A program made the translations under genes and the position numbers. Positions 35,716-48,143 of a DNA stretch of 64,000 nt are shown piece by piece (position 1 is the first letter of the stretch; the number at the start of each line of letters is the position of its first letter). Origin of the DNA: Linum tenue (taxonomy: Eukaryota > Streptophyta > Magnoliopsida > Malpighiales > Linaceae); contig CAMGYJ010000006.1 in the NCBI GenBank assembly GCA_946122785.1, forward strand, positions 67,457,676 to 67,521,675. Direction: 5' to 3'. A model generated the notes under the pieces. That model was given only the letters and a program-made list of their open reading frames with translations. It was not told where the DNA came from and did not search any database.

Positions 35716-36512
35716 TTTTTTGTAGCTGCCACAACAATAAACAAATTAAAATGAAAACAAAACTAGTGATTTCTGAGAAATGAAACCTGCAGAAAACTTG
35801 TTTAGCTGAGAATTTTTGTGAGTTCTAAAACTGAATTCTGGAAATGAAAATATGTTTAGTTACTTCATTCTCATTCTTGGTACTTGATTGCTACAATTTT
35901 TTTTATTAAACATCATACAACACAAATCATGATTATAATTTTTAATACAAATCACATAATTTTCAAACAATTCCAAACCATTAATTAGGGACTCAACCCA
36001 CCACCATTTCACTTAATTATACTATTTACAAGTATAGCATCCTGCCTAATTATACAAAGACACGACCAATTATACAAAGACAAAAAATATATATTGTTTT
36101 AGTAGCAGTAGCAGCGCTAATTGACCGGGTAAGATAGTCATTGTGGATCTTTACGAAACACCACGTCCTAAATAACCCAGACGGTCACTCTCGAAAAAGT
36201 GGAAACCAATTCCCTGTACTCTACCTCTTCCTGGCAACAAATTTCTTGATGGAGTAGTAGGCAATGGAGCCGTCGGTGACCATGAAAGCAGAGTGCAGAT
36301 GCAGAGCTGAGGTCAAACACAGCGACGACTGTCAGCACTGGAATGAACAGCCCCCCTGCCGCCGATCCCGTCGACGCTGGAGATCGATGTGGCTAAGAAA
36401 CAGAGCATTGCCGTTATTAGCCTGCCACCATTGATGGGATACTGGGGACCTCATCGTCATCGGGTCGGGACTCGGGAAGGGTCTGTGGAGTTGGAGAACT
36501 GGAGAATTGAAA
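35716..36512. other. Spacer, part GC-rich
   Basis: AT-rich to 36100, then a GC-richer stretch (36230-36510) with no recognisable coding region. Confidence 0.4.
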
Positions 36513-38024
36513 TTAGAAGAAGGGCTAATACCACTAGGAAACCCGAACTATTAACTTTGTGTCATTTGTGTCCTAAAGTATTCGATATGACATTTGTGTC
36601 CTAAACTATTTTTCCGTTAAAGTTGACTGGCATTGACCGTTAGTTTTTAACAGAAAGTCTAGTCAGCGCTGATGTGGCATCTGACGTGGAAATTTTATTA
36701 TTATCTTTTAATTTTCCCTTTTGATTAAAAAATAATTAAAATGAATAAATTGGAAATTGAAACCTCCGCCACCACCAAAACCCTCCTCCTCTGCGAATCC
36801 TCTCCTTTGCTTCCCGAGCCGCCGGAATCTCCGGTCAGCTCTCCCCTTCTTTGTCAAAGGATTCCGCCGCTAGAACAATTGTCGCCTCCTCACCTCTACT
36901 CCTCTCCTCGCATCCCTAATCGGTTGCCACATCCCACCTGATCGAGTCCTCCTCTTCCTGTCACTCCAATCGAGGCGATTCTTATTCCGTCTCTGGGCGA
37001 TTCTACCTAAGGTGGAGAGGAGGGGCGATGAATGGTCAAGATAGCGAGTTTCACCGCAAAGTCGATCCTGTAGATCTTGATCTCGCATCCTCGACAATCG
37101 CTGCATCACGAGGTGGAGCTCGCCGTCGTCATCGGGCAGAAAGCTCGCGATGTGACAGAGGATTCCGCCATGGATTCCGTCAGAGGTTTGATGCAAGTTC
37201 TTTTCTCGTCTCGTCTCTGTGAAATTCGGATTTTAGTTTATGACGAGAGAGGGACTCGGATCTGGTAATGCTTTCTCTCAGGTTATGCTCTTGCTCTGGA
37301 TATGACCGCAAGAGAAATCCAAGCTTCTGCTAAGGTAGAAATGAAGAAGGTAGGGGAGTGAGTCGATTTTACAAAGAAAAAGAGAAAGAAAAGAGTGGCT
37401 GCGGAGCTCGGCCGACCGGAAAAACCAGAGAGCGGCAGGGGATGCCGGAATTGGATGTCGCCTAGTCGTCGGCCTGTCTTTTCCCTCTCCTGATCCATCT
37501 CTGCGCTCTCTCAGACCCTTCATCGTTGGCGATTCCGGTGCCCCATCCTATTCATCCTTGTTCTCGATTGCGATGGTTGGTATTTTTTTGATATGGGTTT
37601 GTAATTGGATGAAGTAGGATCGACAGTGGAGAAGCTGAAAAGCAGAGGGAGTAGGAGGCGGTGGGGGAGTTTTCCTTTACTTTTTTTTTTATTTTAATTT
37701 TTAGAAACAATATTAATTAATTGAGTTTACATTTTTAATTTTTATAATAATATATTATTTTTATAATTTTTAATTCATTTTTAATTAAAAATATGAGGTG
37801 TCATTGACGTGGCATCCACGTGGCTGGCACGTCAACAAAAGTCAATGTTAATGTTGACTTCCGTTTGGTCAACCGTTATCTATAACGGTCAACGAAATCG
37901 TCAGGACATAAATGGCACACAACTATTATACGTTGTGACAAAAATGTCATATCGAATACTTTATGACGCAAATGGCACAAAGTTAATAGTTCGGGTTTCC
38001 CAGTGGTATTAGCCCTTAGAAGAA
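36513..38024. mobile_element. Mutator-like element with GC-rich, gene-like interior
   Basis: The element is 36522-38015 (1494 bp), with perfect 9-bp target duplication ttagaagaa at 36513-36521 and 38016-38024. The terminal inverted repeats begin gggctaataccact and stay similar for about 90 bases, with the shared phrase cccgaactattaactttgtg. The interior 36760-37560 is markedly GC-richer than either flank, has codon-like structure (short frames with Pro/Ser-rich and Arg-rich translations) and contains no transposase. This is the layout of a Pack-MULE carrying host gene fragments; I do not recognise the source gene. Confidence 0.88.
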
Positions 38025-38186
38025 CGGGATGGGGATGGAGATTAGTTTTAGGATGGTGGACGACTGATTTCATATTGGGGAATAAAAAATGGCTGGCCAA
38101 GGAATTCGAAGCCCTTATTTCATTTAACTACAGTGGAGGAATTGGGGGAAATCCCTTTCCCCATTTCCAGAAAATCAATATTTCTT

Positions 38187-39514
38187 GTTTTTTTTCGGGT
38201 AAAATATCTCGGGTACCACTTAAGTTTGAGAATTGGAGCAGACATACCACTTAAGTTTGAATAGGGCGTCAGGTACCACTGAACTCTATTATTTGTGCAT
38301 CGGGTACCACTTAAGTTTAATGTTAAGTGCATTCTGTTAAAGTTAACAGAATATTCTTGGAATATTCTGTTTTCTAAATTTCTTAATTGGTCCTTCTACT
38401 TTTCTTATTGTAAAAAATCATTTTGACTTATGAAAAACATAAATTTTTATTATTTAGTTGGTATCCTCTTTTGAAGACTTGATACCAAATTAATTTTTGA
38501 ATATAAAATTTAGAATCAATTATCATTATATGTATTTTCAATTATCATTATGTTTTCTAATAATTGAATTATTCTCTGAAGCAAATATATCCTATGAATT
38601 CTGTTTAGTTGGAATCCTCTTTTGAAGACTTTGATACCAAATCAATTTTTGAATAAGAAATGTAGAATCAATTATCATTATAAGTATTTTCAATTACCAT
38701 TATGTGTTATAATAATTAAATAATTTGCTGAAGCAAATATATCCTATGAATTCTATATCGATATAAATAATCTGAAAATATTATATTTAATTCCCGTACA
38801 TCATGCTGATGTTGTATAATTTTCTATATTAAATATCCTTGTAATTTTCTAATATTATATTATAGATGTTCCATATTAATTAAATTTACTAATTCTAATT
38901 CTCTTCCTATAGTCGTATTTTATTTTCTAGATTTGTTACAGAATGTTATAGCTTTTATTTATTACTTGGTTACTTTCGTTCACTTTTCGTTCTAATTTTT
39001 TTTAATTACCGGAATATGTTTAATTCTTTCTGACTGTGTTCCATTTATCATTCTTTGGTCTTGATGTATTGATGATCGATTAGGTTCTATTTTAACTATT
39101 TTTAATGATACTTCTAATTGGATTAGCAATTTAAATATATCTTCTAATATTGATTTTAAATATTTATTATTATATTCTATATAATTATTATTATTCTTGA
39201 TATTTGTTTATTATTTTTACTAATTTATCTATTTTATTGACAATTTTGATTAGTCATTTTAGTAATATTATGTTTAGAAGGTTTTTTTAATTTCTATATT
39301 AGATAAAAACTTGTTGAAATATAGTTTTGGATGTTTATAAAAGTTTTGGGTACAAAAAAGTAATTAATTTTTTTGGTTGGATGGAAAACTAGACGGATGC
39401 ACATTTTGACGACTTTAATGGTACCTGACGCCCTATTCAAACTTAAGTGGTATATTATATATGCCCAAATTCTCAAACTTAAGTGGTACTCGAGATATTT
39501 TACCCTTGTTTTCC
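38187..39514. mobile_element. Mutator-like element with AT-rich interior
   Basis: The element is 38197-39505 (1309 bp). Terminal inverted repeats begin gggtaaaatatctcg and extend for about 85 bases, including taccacttaagtttgagaat and ataGGGCGTCAGGTACCA. The flanks are ttgttttttttc on the left and ttgttttccc on the right, a likely 8-9-bp duplication blurred by T-run slippage. The interior is AT-rich and has no transposase. It contains a 151-bp tandem duplication (38454-38755). Confidence 0.8.
38454..38755. repeat. 151-bp tandem duplication
   Basis: Two copies start ttagttgg(t/a)atcctctttt at 38454 and 38605 and both end at cctatgaattct. They differ at about 10 percent of positions. Located inside the MULE 38197-39505. 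Confidence 0.85.
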
Positions 39515-39639
39515 CATAGCTACCCATAAATTATGAAATGATTTTTTCACATGAAAATGGAATGACAAGTGAACATGTTTTTTCATTTATGTTTCATGAT
39601 TTATATTGTGACAACAAAAAATAGAAAACGAAATGATAA

Positions 39640-40262
39640 GTGAACGGGGCATGAGCGCATGACACTACGTCCATCTTTCGGGCGTAATAGAGTTGATTTA
39701 TAGATATAGTTTCCTTGTCCTTGTAATACATGTATTCCATAACCATTCCTAGTTAGTATGTTTGTTGTACATTGGGTATGGGTGGTTATACGGTCCGGTT
39801 AAATTGGACCAAATTGATCCGGTTCCAGTCCGGTCTTTTCGGGAATATAAGGACCAAAAATTGAATTGGATACAATCCGGTCTTGATCCGGTCCGGTCTT
39901 GACCCGGTCCGGTCCTAATTTGATCTTGATTTTAGGTGTTGAGGGTCTCTTATCCGGTCTTTATCCGGTTTTTTACCTCAAATCTAAGCTCAAATATGAG
40001 ATTGGATTGTTTGCTATCCGGTCTCGGTCCGGATTATACAATCCAATTTAGAGTAAACCCAAACAGACCAAATAGCATGCCATAACATTGGGTTATAAAT
40101 ACCCTCTTTTGGGAATAATACAACACACACGATTCTCATAAACCTTACAGCCAATATATCGAATTTTGTTCTCAGCCTTGAGAAACCAATACGTTTCGAT
40201 TTTGACGTTTCTATTTTCTGAAACGCGTTCCCTTTCGATTTCTCAAACGGTAAGCAAAGCGC
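39640..40262 (+). mobile_element. Copia-like solo LTR fragment
   Basis: After the hAT insertion is removed, the sequence has LTR character: a TATA box ataaata (40095-40101), then aataatacaacacacacg and a pyrimidine-rich leader. No primer-binding site or opposite LTR was identified, and the left end is uncertain. Confidence 0.4.
39769..40092. mobile_element. hAT-like element, GGTCCGGT family, in an LTR
   Basis: The element is 39777-40084 (308 bp), with perfect 8-bp duplication acattggg at 39769-39776 and 40085-40092. The ends are tatgggtggttatacgg and, on the other strand, tatggcatgctatttgg. The interior is a chain of atccggtc/ggtccggt motifs and shares long blocks with 9313-9762. Confidence 0.88.
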
Positions 40263-40298
40263 GATAAATTGCCATGATGGACATGTCGGCGATATAGC

Positions 40299-40322
40299 AC
40301 GAGATGCAATAAACATTACGAG
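40299..40322. repeat. Exact 24-bp repeat of 35409-35432
   Basis: The core gagatgcaataaacattacg and four more flanking bases are identical at 35409-35432 and 40299-40322. The flanks are unrelated. In the first copy it lies in the Copia gag frame; in the second it lies next to the LTR-like segment. Confidence 0.85.
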
Positions 40323-40623
40323 ATTAGAGGATATTTTGCGCTAAATATCCCGAAACGGCTGTCCCCAAAATTTCCCCTGGCTGACTCTGCCCTAATTTCC
40401 CCAAATCCTGAATCCTTTCAGAGTATATTATCACCCGCCATCTCCAAATTTCGGTTCTCTCTTTCGGCATATTCTTTCCTCCCAGGGAGGACGAAACCTT
40501 TTCTTGCACGGAGTAGCTTCCTTCCGTCGATCGATCAGGCTAAGCGACTGTTAAAATTTGGAGATTCACATCGGTGGTTGAACCAGATAGAGAGAAGTCG
40601 ACGAGCACCAGCCGCCGCCAACA

Positions 40624-43600
40624 ATGGGAGTTCCCGCGTTCTACCGTTGGCTGGCCGAGAAGTATCCGATGGTCGTGGTGGACGTAGTCGAAGAAGAGCC
40701 GGTCGAGATCGAAGGTGTGAAGATTCCCGTCGACACCAGCAGGCCCAACCCTAACGAAATCGAGTACGACAATTTGTACCTCGACATGAATGGGATTATC
40801 CATCCCTGCTTCCATCCCGAGGATAGGGTACAGACTTGCTTCTACTTTTCCCCGTTCAATTCGTCAAATTTAGTTCCGTTTCGTTGGTGGTAGTTTGGGA
40901 TTGTATTGGCTTTTCTGGGTGATGGATGTTGAATGGGATGTGTTTATTTTGTGGTTTGTGCAGCCGTCGCCGACTTCTTTTGATGAAGTGTTCCAGTGCA
41001 TATTCGACTACATTGATAGGCTATTCGTGATGGTGAGGCCCAGGAAGTTGCTGTACATGGCAATTGGTGAGTGCAGTTTTTCACTTTCTGTTTCACTCTG
41101 TACTTCTTAATGTGGGGTGTGAATGAAGGCACTGATGTTGTTTCGTCTGGTGCTGATGGGCAGATGGGGTTGCTCCTCGTGCAAAAATGAATCAGCAGCG
41201 CTCTAGGCGTTTTAGGGCTGCTAAAGATGCTGCCGATGCGGTATGAGCTGCACTCTTATGTAGTGCTATTGTGTAATTATTTGGAGTTTGCGATTTAGTA
41301 AATGTAGAACTTGCAACTATGGGCTGTATCAATTTCGTTTATTCCATCGAAGTTGTGTCCAAGGATAGAGGGATTTGGGGATTTCAAGTATTAAGCTGTT
41401 GATGCTGTTGTTGATCTAGATTAATGCATGCTTTCCTTTTTCATCATAGGCATGGAATACGTGACAGTGAAAGACACTTTCTTTCTTTTTCTTCTGGCAG
41501 GCAGCAGAAGAAGTTAAGCTCAGAGAAGAGTTTGAGAGGGAGGGAAGGACGCTTCCTCCTAAGGAGGAGTCTCAAACCTTTGATTCAAATGTCATTACTC
41601 CTGGAACTCCATTTATGGCAGTTCTCTCTGTTGCATTGCAGTATTATGTTCATTTAAGACTCAACAATGATCCTGGATGGAAGAATATTAAGGTATGGCG
41701 TTCTCTTTATCTATCTATGTGACGATCCATAACTGTTTATGTGATTTCATTCGACTATAGTGGATGATTGTGAATTTTTGGTTGGAAGGTTATTCTTTCG
41801 GATGCAAATGTTCCTGGTGAAGGAGAACACAAGATTATGTCTTATATACGTCTGCAAAGAAATCTTCCTGGTCATGATCCTAATACACGCCACTGCCTGT
41901 ATGGGCTGGTATACTTCTGTCGTTCGTCTGAAGGCTTAAAAGTTGAAATCTTTTCATCATTTCTATGAGTGCTAATGTGTTTTGTTGTTTTGTTTCCGCT
42001 AGGATGCTGATCTAATTATGCTGGGACTGGCTACACATGAAGTTCATTTCTCGATTCTTAGAGAGGTTAGCATCTGGTTTGTGGATAGATTTCATTTTCA
42101 TCGACGACTGAATGTTGCAACCTTATATGCTGCTTCATGATTTATCCTGATAGGGGCACTTTTACCATATTTTGAGTGGTCTATGAATGAGGAGATAAAT
42201 TAAATCTGGTTGTGCTTTTAATTTTTATTATTAAGCTTGTTAGTTATATAAAAAAATGCAGGAGTTTCATTTTTATCCGTTCTGTTAACTGCCGAAGAAT
42301 TGCCACTTCTATTTTATGTTTACTCCTCACTGATACTTCTTAGGTTGTGTTCACTCCGGGACAAGACAAATGTTTTATATGTGGTCAAATGGGTCATTTT
42401 GCTTCAAATTGTGAGGGAAAGGCAAAGAAGAAGGCTGGTGAATTCGATGAGAAAGGTGAAGCTGCTGTACCTAAAAAGCCATATCAGGTACTGTTTCTCC
42501 GAATGTTAAATACTACATCTTCTGCTAAGCCATACATAATGAAAATAACCTTCAGTTCTCAAATTTTTGTGCAGTTTTTGCATATATGGATTCTGAGAGA
42601 GTATCTGGAATATGAAATGCAAATCCCCAATCCTCCATTTGAGATTGATTTGGAGCGAGTCGTGGATGATTTCATCTTTATATGTTTCTTTGTTGGAAAT
42701 GATTTCCTGCCACATATGCCGACTCTAGAGATTCGTGAGGTTTGTCTTCTCTGTTAAATTTGTCTGGTAGCTATTCAATTGAGCTTGCTTTTCGAACACC
42801 GTGAATTAAGCTTTTGGATTGCGGGTTTTTTGCATTCGTGGCAGGGAGGTTTTGGTTAAGGAAGAAATATGTTGTGTTGTCATGTTTTGTATATTTGTGA
42901 ACATCTAGCATAGCATCTCCAAGAACTGTTATCATTTTTGGCTTTTGTTAATAAGGCATGTACAAGGGTGACACAAAAGACAGCATCAGGTTTTTGAAAT
43001 GATATGCTGTGAGGTTACATGGTTATGGACTATTAAAGTCACATTTGTCCCTAGGTAACTGGATTAGATGTTATGGAAAACTTGAACTTTCTTCCATTGT
43101 CAGGGTGCCATCAATTTGCTGATTGCCGTGTACAAGAAGGAATTCAAGTCAATGGGTGGATATCTGACTGATGGTAGTAAGGTGCGTGAAAAAATTGTGA
43201 TGCAGTTGCTGACTCGGTTGGATATCAGGTCGCTCTTGCTTTGAAGATTTGTCTAATGTCGCTTGTTCTCTTTCCAGCCAAATTTAAGTAGGGTGGAACA
43301 TTTTATTCAAGCAGTAGGATCATTTGAAGATCAGATATTTCAGAAAAGAGCCCGGTTACAGCAGGTATTCATTGTGCAGATTGTTCCTTCTTTTTGTTGT
43401 TTTTGGTGTGCAGATTTGTTGTCTGGAGGTGTAGTGATTCAATGACTTGTCTAGGCCTTGTTATACTCCTTATCTGCTGTGTTTGAGTAGTCTATTGTTG
43501 AGAAATGCAAGACGGGAGATGTAGAATTCCTTTGTGTTGAAAATTGCTTATGGAAAATAGTTTTTTTTACGAAGATTTATTGACCTTCGGTATGTTCATG

Positions 43601-46600
43601 TCTTGCAGCGTCAGACTGAAAGAATCAGGCGGGAGAAGGCGCAGGTGAAAAGAGGCGATGATGCGGCACCTTCAGTTCAACCTGAGTCTTTGGTTCCAGT
43701 TCATAGATTTCATGGTTCTCGTCTAGCATCAGCTCCACTTCCATCACCGTATGAGCGAAGCTCTGGAAGTTCAAACGGGGATACTAAAAGGAAACATTCT
43801 GGGCCTTCTAACGATGAAGGATCCCCTGGTCGAGCTCATAAAGTTGCCCGGTTGTCTTCAGTAGCCAATATTGGTGCTGCCATTGTGGAAGCTGAGAATA
43901 GCCTGGAAACAGATGTATGTTTTCTGCTTTAGAGAGGCAGATCAATGGATTCTGACCCTTTCGGCCATTCTTAAAGACTCAAAATCTATGTTCTTGCCTT
44001 GATTTGGTTAAGAATCCATTGATTTACTCCATTTGTTATTTTGGTGGAAATTAACTTTATGTTGTTCATTGACATCAGTTGTCATATTGATAATTTCCTC
44101 TTGTGTTTTTTTGTTCAGGTACAAGACAACAAAGATGATCTCAAAACCAAGTTGAAGGAGTTACTTCGTGAGAAATCTGATGTTTTTAACACAGAAAATG
44201 GAGGAGATGACAAGGTTTTTATTTTGTTGCACTAGCTAATACTCCTTGTCATAATTTTATAATGATCAGAGGATGAAATGGAAATGGGCTGCTGGCTATG
44301 TCTTGAAGCTTAATAATTATGGTTTTATTCCATGTGGCAACATTACTTGCTGTTGTGTTTTACGCATTATGAAAGCTGGGTGCGCTTGTCCAATTTGTTC
44401 TGGTGTCCAGGATTTCATGCAACACTTCTCTAATTTTGGTATCTGTTGCCCAGATTAAACTTGGTGAGCCTGGATGGAAGGAGAGGTACTATGAAGAGAA
44501 ATTTTCTGCCCAAACGCTCGATGAACTTGAAAATGTTCGAAGAGATGTTGTAAGTTGTAGAGAAATTCACTGCCATTAAGTGTTCATTTTTATTATTATT
44601 ATGAATATAATTGCTAACTCTTGGCTATTTGGTATCCAATGGTCTAGGTTTTAAAGTATGTGGAAGGTCTATGTTGGGTAATGCATTATTATTACGAAGG
44701 AGTTTGTTCATGGCGCTGGTAAGATTATATTTCTTCCCTATCCAGGCATATTAGTTGTTTCTCGTCTTCTGGTTTCATTGATGCAAACTTATTTACTATG
44801 AGCTATGTTAGCACTGTATAAGAGATACATTGGTCTATGGTTATCTTAAATTCAGATCTTTTTCATATATTTTATAGTTTGTTCCCTTTTGATTTTCAGG
44901 TTCTTTCCTTATCATTATGCACCCTTTGCTTCTGATCTCAAGGACCTCGGTCAGTTGGACATCACATTTGATATGGGTTCTCCTTTCAAGCCATTCAACC
45001 AGCTGTTGGGAGTTTTTCCTGCTGCAAGGTGCATTGCGACTGTACTTTTCTAGTAGTAATTTTCTTTATGTATAAGCACGTATTAACAACCTGCAAGAAC
45101 TAACTGTGGAATGCTTTTTGTAGTGCCCATGCTCTTCCTGTAGAGTACAGAAAATTAATGTCAGATCCAACCTCACCTATTATCGATTTTTACCCAGTTG
45201 GTAAGTTCTTTTTAACTGATAATGAAGCCATATGTTTCGTTAATATCTACTTGTTGGGATAACATAAACTTGTATCTATGACCCAGATTTCGAAGTTGAC
45301 ATGAATGGGAAACGATATGCCTGGCAGGTAAGTTTTCTTTCTTACCTTTCACCTTTTCCACCCTTAATCTCACATTGCTCAGTTTGTCAATTCTTAGTTT
45401 GTTAGATTTCTGACCCATTTATTCTTGGCTTTGACCCTCATAAGGGTATTGCGAAACTCCCATTTATCGATGAGACTCGACTTCTTGCAGAGGTTGAGAA
45501 GGTTGAGCAAACTTTAACGGTACGGTCTTGTGACTTCTCCTTCCTCTGTGCAAATTTGTATGTTGGACTAAAACAATGGGGTTTTATTTTTGGGTATGAA
45601 ATGCAATGTAGGATGAGGAAGCAAGGAGGAACAGTTTTATGTTTGACATGCTTTTCGTTTCTTCATCTCACACCCTGGCCCAATGTATATACTTGCTCGA
45701 CAATAAATCAAAGCAAATGACAAATAATGAGAGGATTGGAATCAAGGAATGCATCAACCCAGAATTGAGGTCTTTATCTCATTATTGTAATCTCTTCTGA
45801 TTGCGTACTGCAAATATTGTGATCTTCATGGAAAAATTTCTGATTTTATTTAGGCCTACATGCAGTGATGGGATGAATGGCTATATCTCCCCTTGTGCTG
45901 GAGATACTCACCCTCCAGTGTTTAGGTCTCCAGTCACTGGCATGGAAGACATATTGGACAACGAAGTCATGTAAAGCTTAGACACTCACATTACAGATCA
46001 GTACTCTTTACCGTGAACTTGCCATAACTGCTAACCGCTACTCTCTGCTGTTTTTCTACTTTTCTCCAGATGTGCTATTTACAGACTACCTGATCCCCAT
46101 AAACACATCACTCGACCTCCTCCTGGTGTCACATTCCCCAAAAGGGTATATTATATACATTTCATTTTCCCGGTATCCATTTTGCTTTGCTTGCCTGAGC
46201 TAAGTTGACTTCATGCCCTATCTTGTCTAGATTGTGAGCTTGCAAGACATGAAACCTGATCCGGTTCTGTGGCACGAAGACTCTGGGAGAAGGCCTTATG
46301 ACAGGTAGGTAGTTTCTATCACAATCTCATTAAAACAGCCAAACCATTATTGGTCAACTACCTCATTTGGTTATTGCACTCTTCCTGACATTGTTGATTC
46401 TGAACCTTCTTGTATGTCTATGATAAATATTTAAAAAAACCGCTGTCTCTTTCCACGTGTGACGAATGTCTTTTCTTTCAGGCATAACAATAGTAATAAT
46501 AATAATAGCAATGGAAACTACTCTGGCCGCCATAACAATAACAACAACGGGAACATATCTGGCCGCCATCTCGGCGAGGCGTCTCATCGGCTTGTCACCA

Positions 46601-47250
46601 ATAGCTTGCAGATGAACAGACAGGGAAACCAATACAACAACCATGCACAGCATGGTCGTGCACATTCTTATGATGCTACGCCATCATATGCTCCTCGAAA
46701 CTCATCCTACTCAAATGGATCTCATCATGATTATTCACATTCTAGGCATCAGCAGTCTGCACCTCCTTATCAACAAAGGTACGATCAGTCTCGTGGGTCC
46801 AACCCCCGGTATGGAGGCTCTCGATCTTCATATGAGAGAGAGGATCATGGTGGGGGATATTATCCGCAAGGCGGGTTTCATCATCAAGGCAACCCCCGTG
46901 GCGGTGGGTATGTTCCTCAGCCAGTAGTATCCCCGCCGAATGGCGGTGGTTATGATGCATACCAGAGTCGCCAGCCAGCAGGCACACAGTGGGGCGGCGC
47001 TCCAGCTGCACCACCAGTCAACCAGGCCGTGCCTTATGGATACGGTCACCAACATCACCATCAGCAGGCTGGCGGAAACAGGTTTGCTGCCTTGGACCAT
47101 AGATCAAACCGAGTGCCACCACCACACCATGCAAGAACTCATCACGAACAGCCGCCGCCTCCTGGAGCTGAAAATAGGAGGCAACAGTACCCGCCACACA
47201 ATGCTGCCCCTCGCAGGCCAGCACCCCCACCCGGGTACAGCAGGCGGTAG
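40624..47250 (+). CDS. XRN3: Nuclear 5'-3' exoribonuclease, XRN2/XRN3 type
   Basis: Degrades 5'-monophosphate RNA in the nucleus: transcription termination, rRNA spacer and miRNA-loop turnover, and suppression of silencing. The 23 exons (first 40624-40827, last 46482-47250) join into 1105 aa. Internal exon starts: 40964, 41164, 41501, 41789, 42003, 42344, 42575, 43104, 43278, 43609, 44119, 44454, 44648, 44900, 45124, 45287, 45445, 45612, 45854, 46070, 46231. Nuclease motifs: [12 protein letters not shown] (51-62), [47 protein letters not shown] and [10 protein letters not shown] plant-type CCHC knuckle [14 protein letters not shown] is at 263-276. A basic stretch at about 471-492 (KRKHSG...AHKVAR) is a likely bipartite nuclear signal and separates it from cytoplasmic XRN4. 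The last 255 residues are a Gly/Asn/His/Gln/Pro-rich disordered tail. Confidence 0.95.
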
Positions 47251-48143
47251 GAAAATGTGGCAATGGCGTTTGTGATTCCAATGCTGTAATGTCCCCTTTT
47301 TTTCTTCCATTAGTTTTGGTTGCAGTCTTTTAGTTATGGTCTTGCTCCATTTGTTGTGTATTATTGTTGTAACCCCAAAAGCTCAGAATAAGCAGGTGTC
47401 CAAGGGACCTCATTCATTTGGGTTTAGTGCATCTGCTATACTTTGATGTTCAATATCTTCATAATCGGATATTAATGATTAGTATAGACTAAAGAGATTG
47501 TCTTTTGTCCCTGGTTTTTATATATAATTATCATCATTTGGAAGAGAAAAGGATCACCTCTTTCCTTGTATCTTCCTGCTACTGGATGGTAAAGAACCCA
47601 GCTGCTAGCTAAGCTAACCACTGCCCTACAATTGGAGCTTCATGCAGCAGCTAGCTAGGGTCAGCCAGCCATTATCTTGGAATGTGGACATGTTTTTGCC
47701 TAAACTTTTATGGCAAAAACCAACCAGAGACTAGCTAGTACTTCCCCTTTGGTCATTTCATCATCATAACAGACAGCCAGCCAGCCAGCCAGCCAGGTAA
47801 GGTTGGAGGGGAGTCGCCATCCAATTTTGTTGCCCGCACGAATGATCAAAAATTATTTATATGCATGTTCAACAGCAAAAATAAATAAATGTGATCCCTA
47901 CCACATGCGCGTTACCAACAACTTCACCAGTAATCACCATCAGCTTGCTCTTGCTCTTGCTCTCTTACCCTCCTTCATAATCATCATATGAGATTACCCC
48001 AAGGATGGGCAGATGTCGGAATTCCCAAATGTATCAAGGCACCGACTCTAATATAGTGACAAAATAGTCTAATTTAATGATGCACATAGGGTTCAATAAG
48101 GGCCTTCACCTCTGCCTCGATCGATCTGAGAAGAGCATATGAG
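47251..48143. other. XRN3 3' flank and spacer
   Basis: No further gene. There is an (AGCC)n repeat at 47774-47796 and several tagctagc motifs. Confidence 0.5.

Noticed and set aside
36741..37523. Possible small genes inside the MULE core
   Set aside because: Short frames on both strands with no start or family support; treated as captured or degenerate sequence.
46363..47310. Several 70-110-codon frames overlapping the XRN3 last exon
   Set aside because: Shadows of the low-complexity XRN3 tail in other frames.
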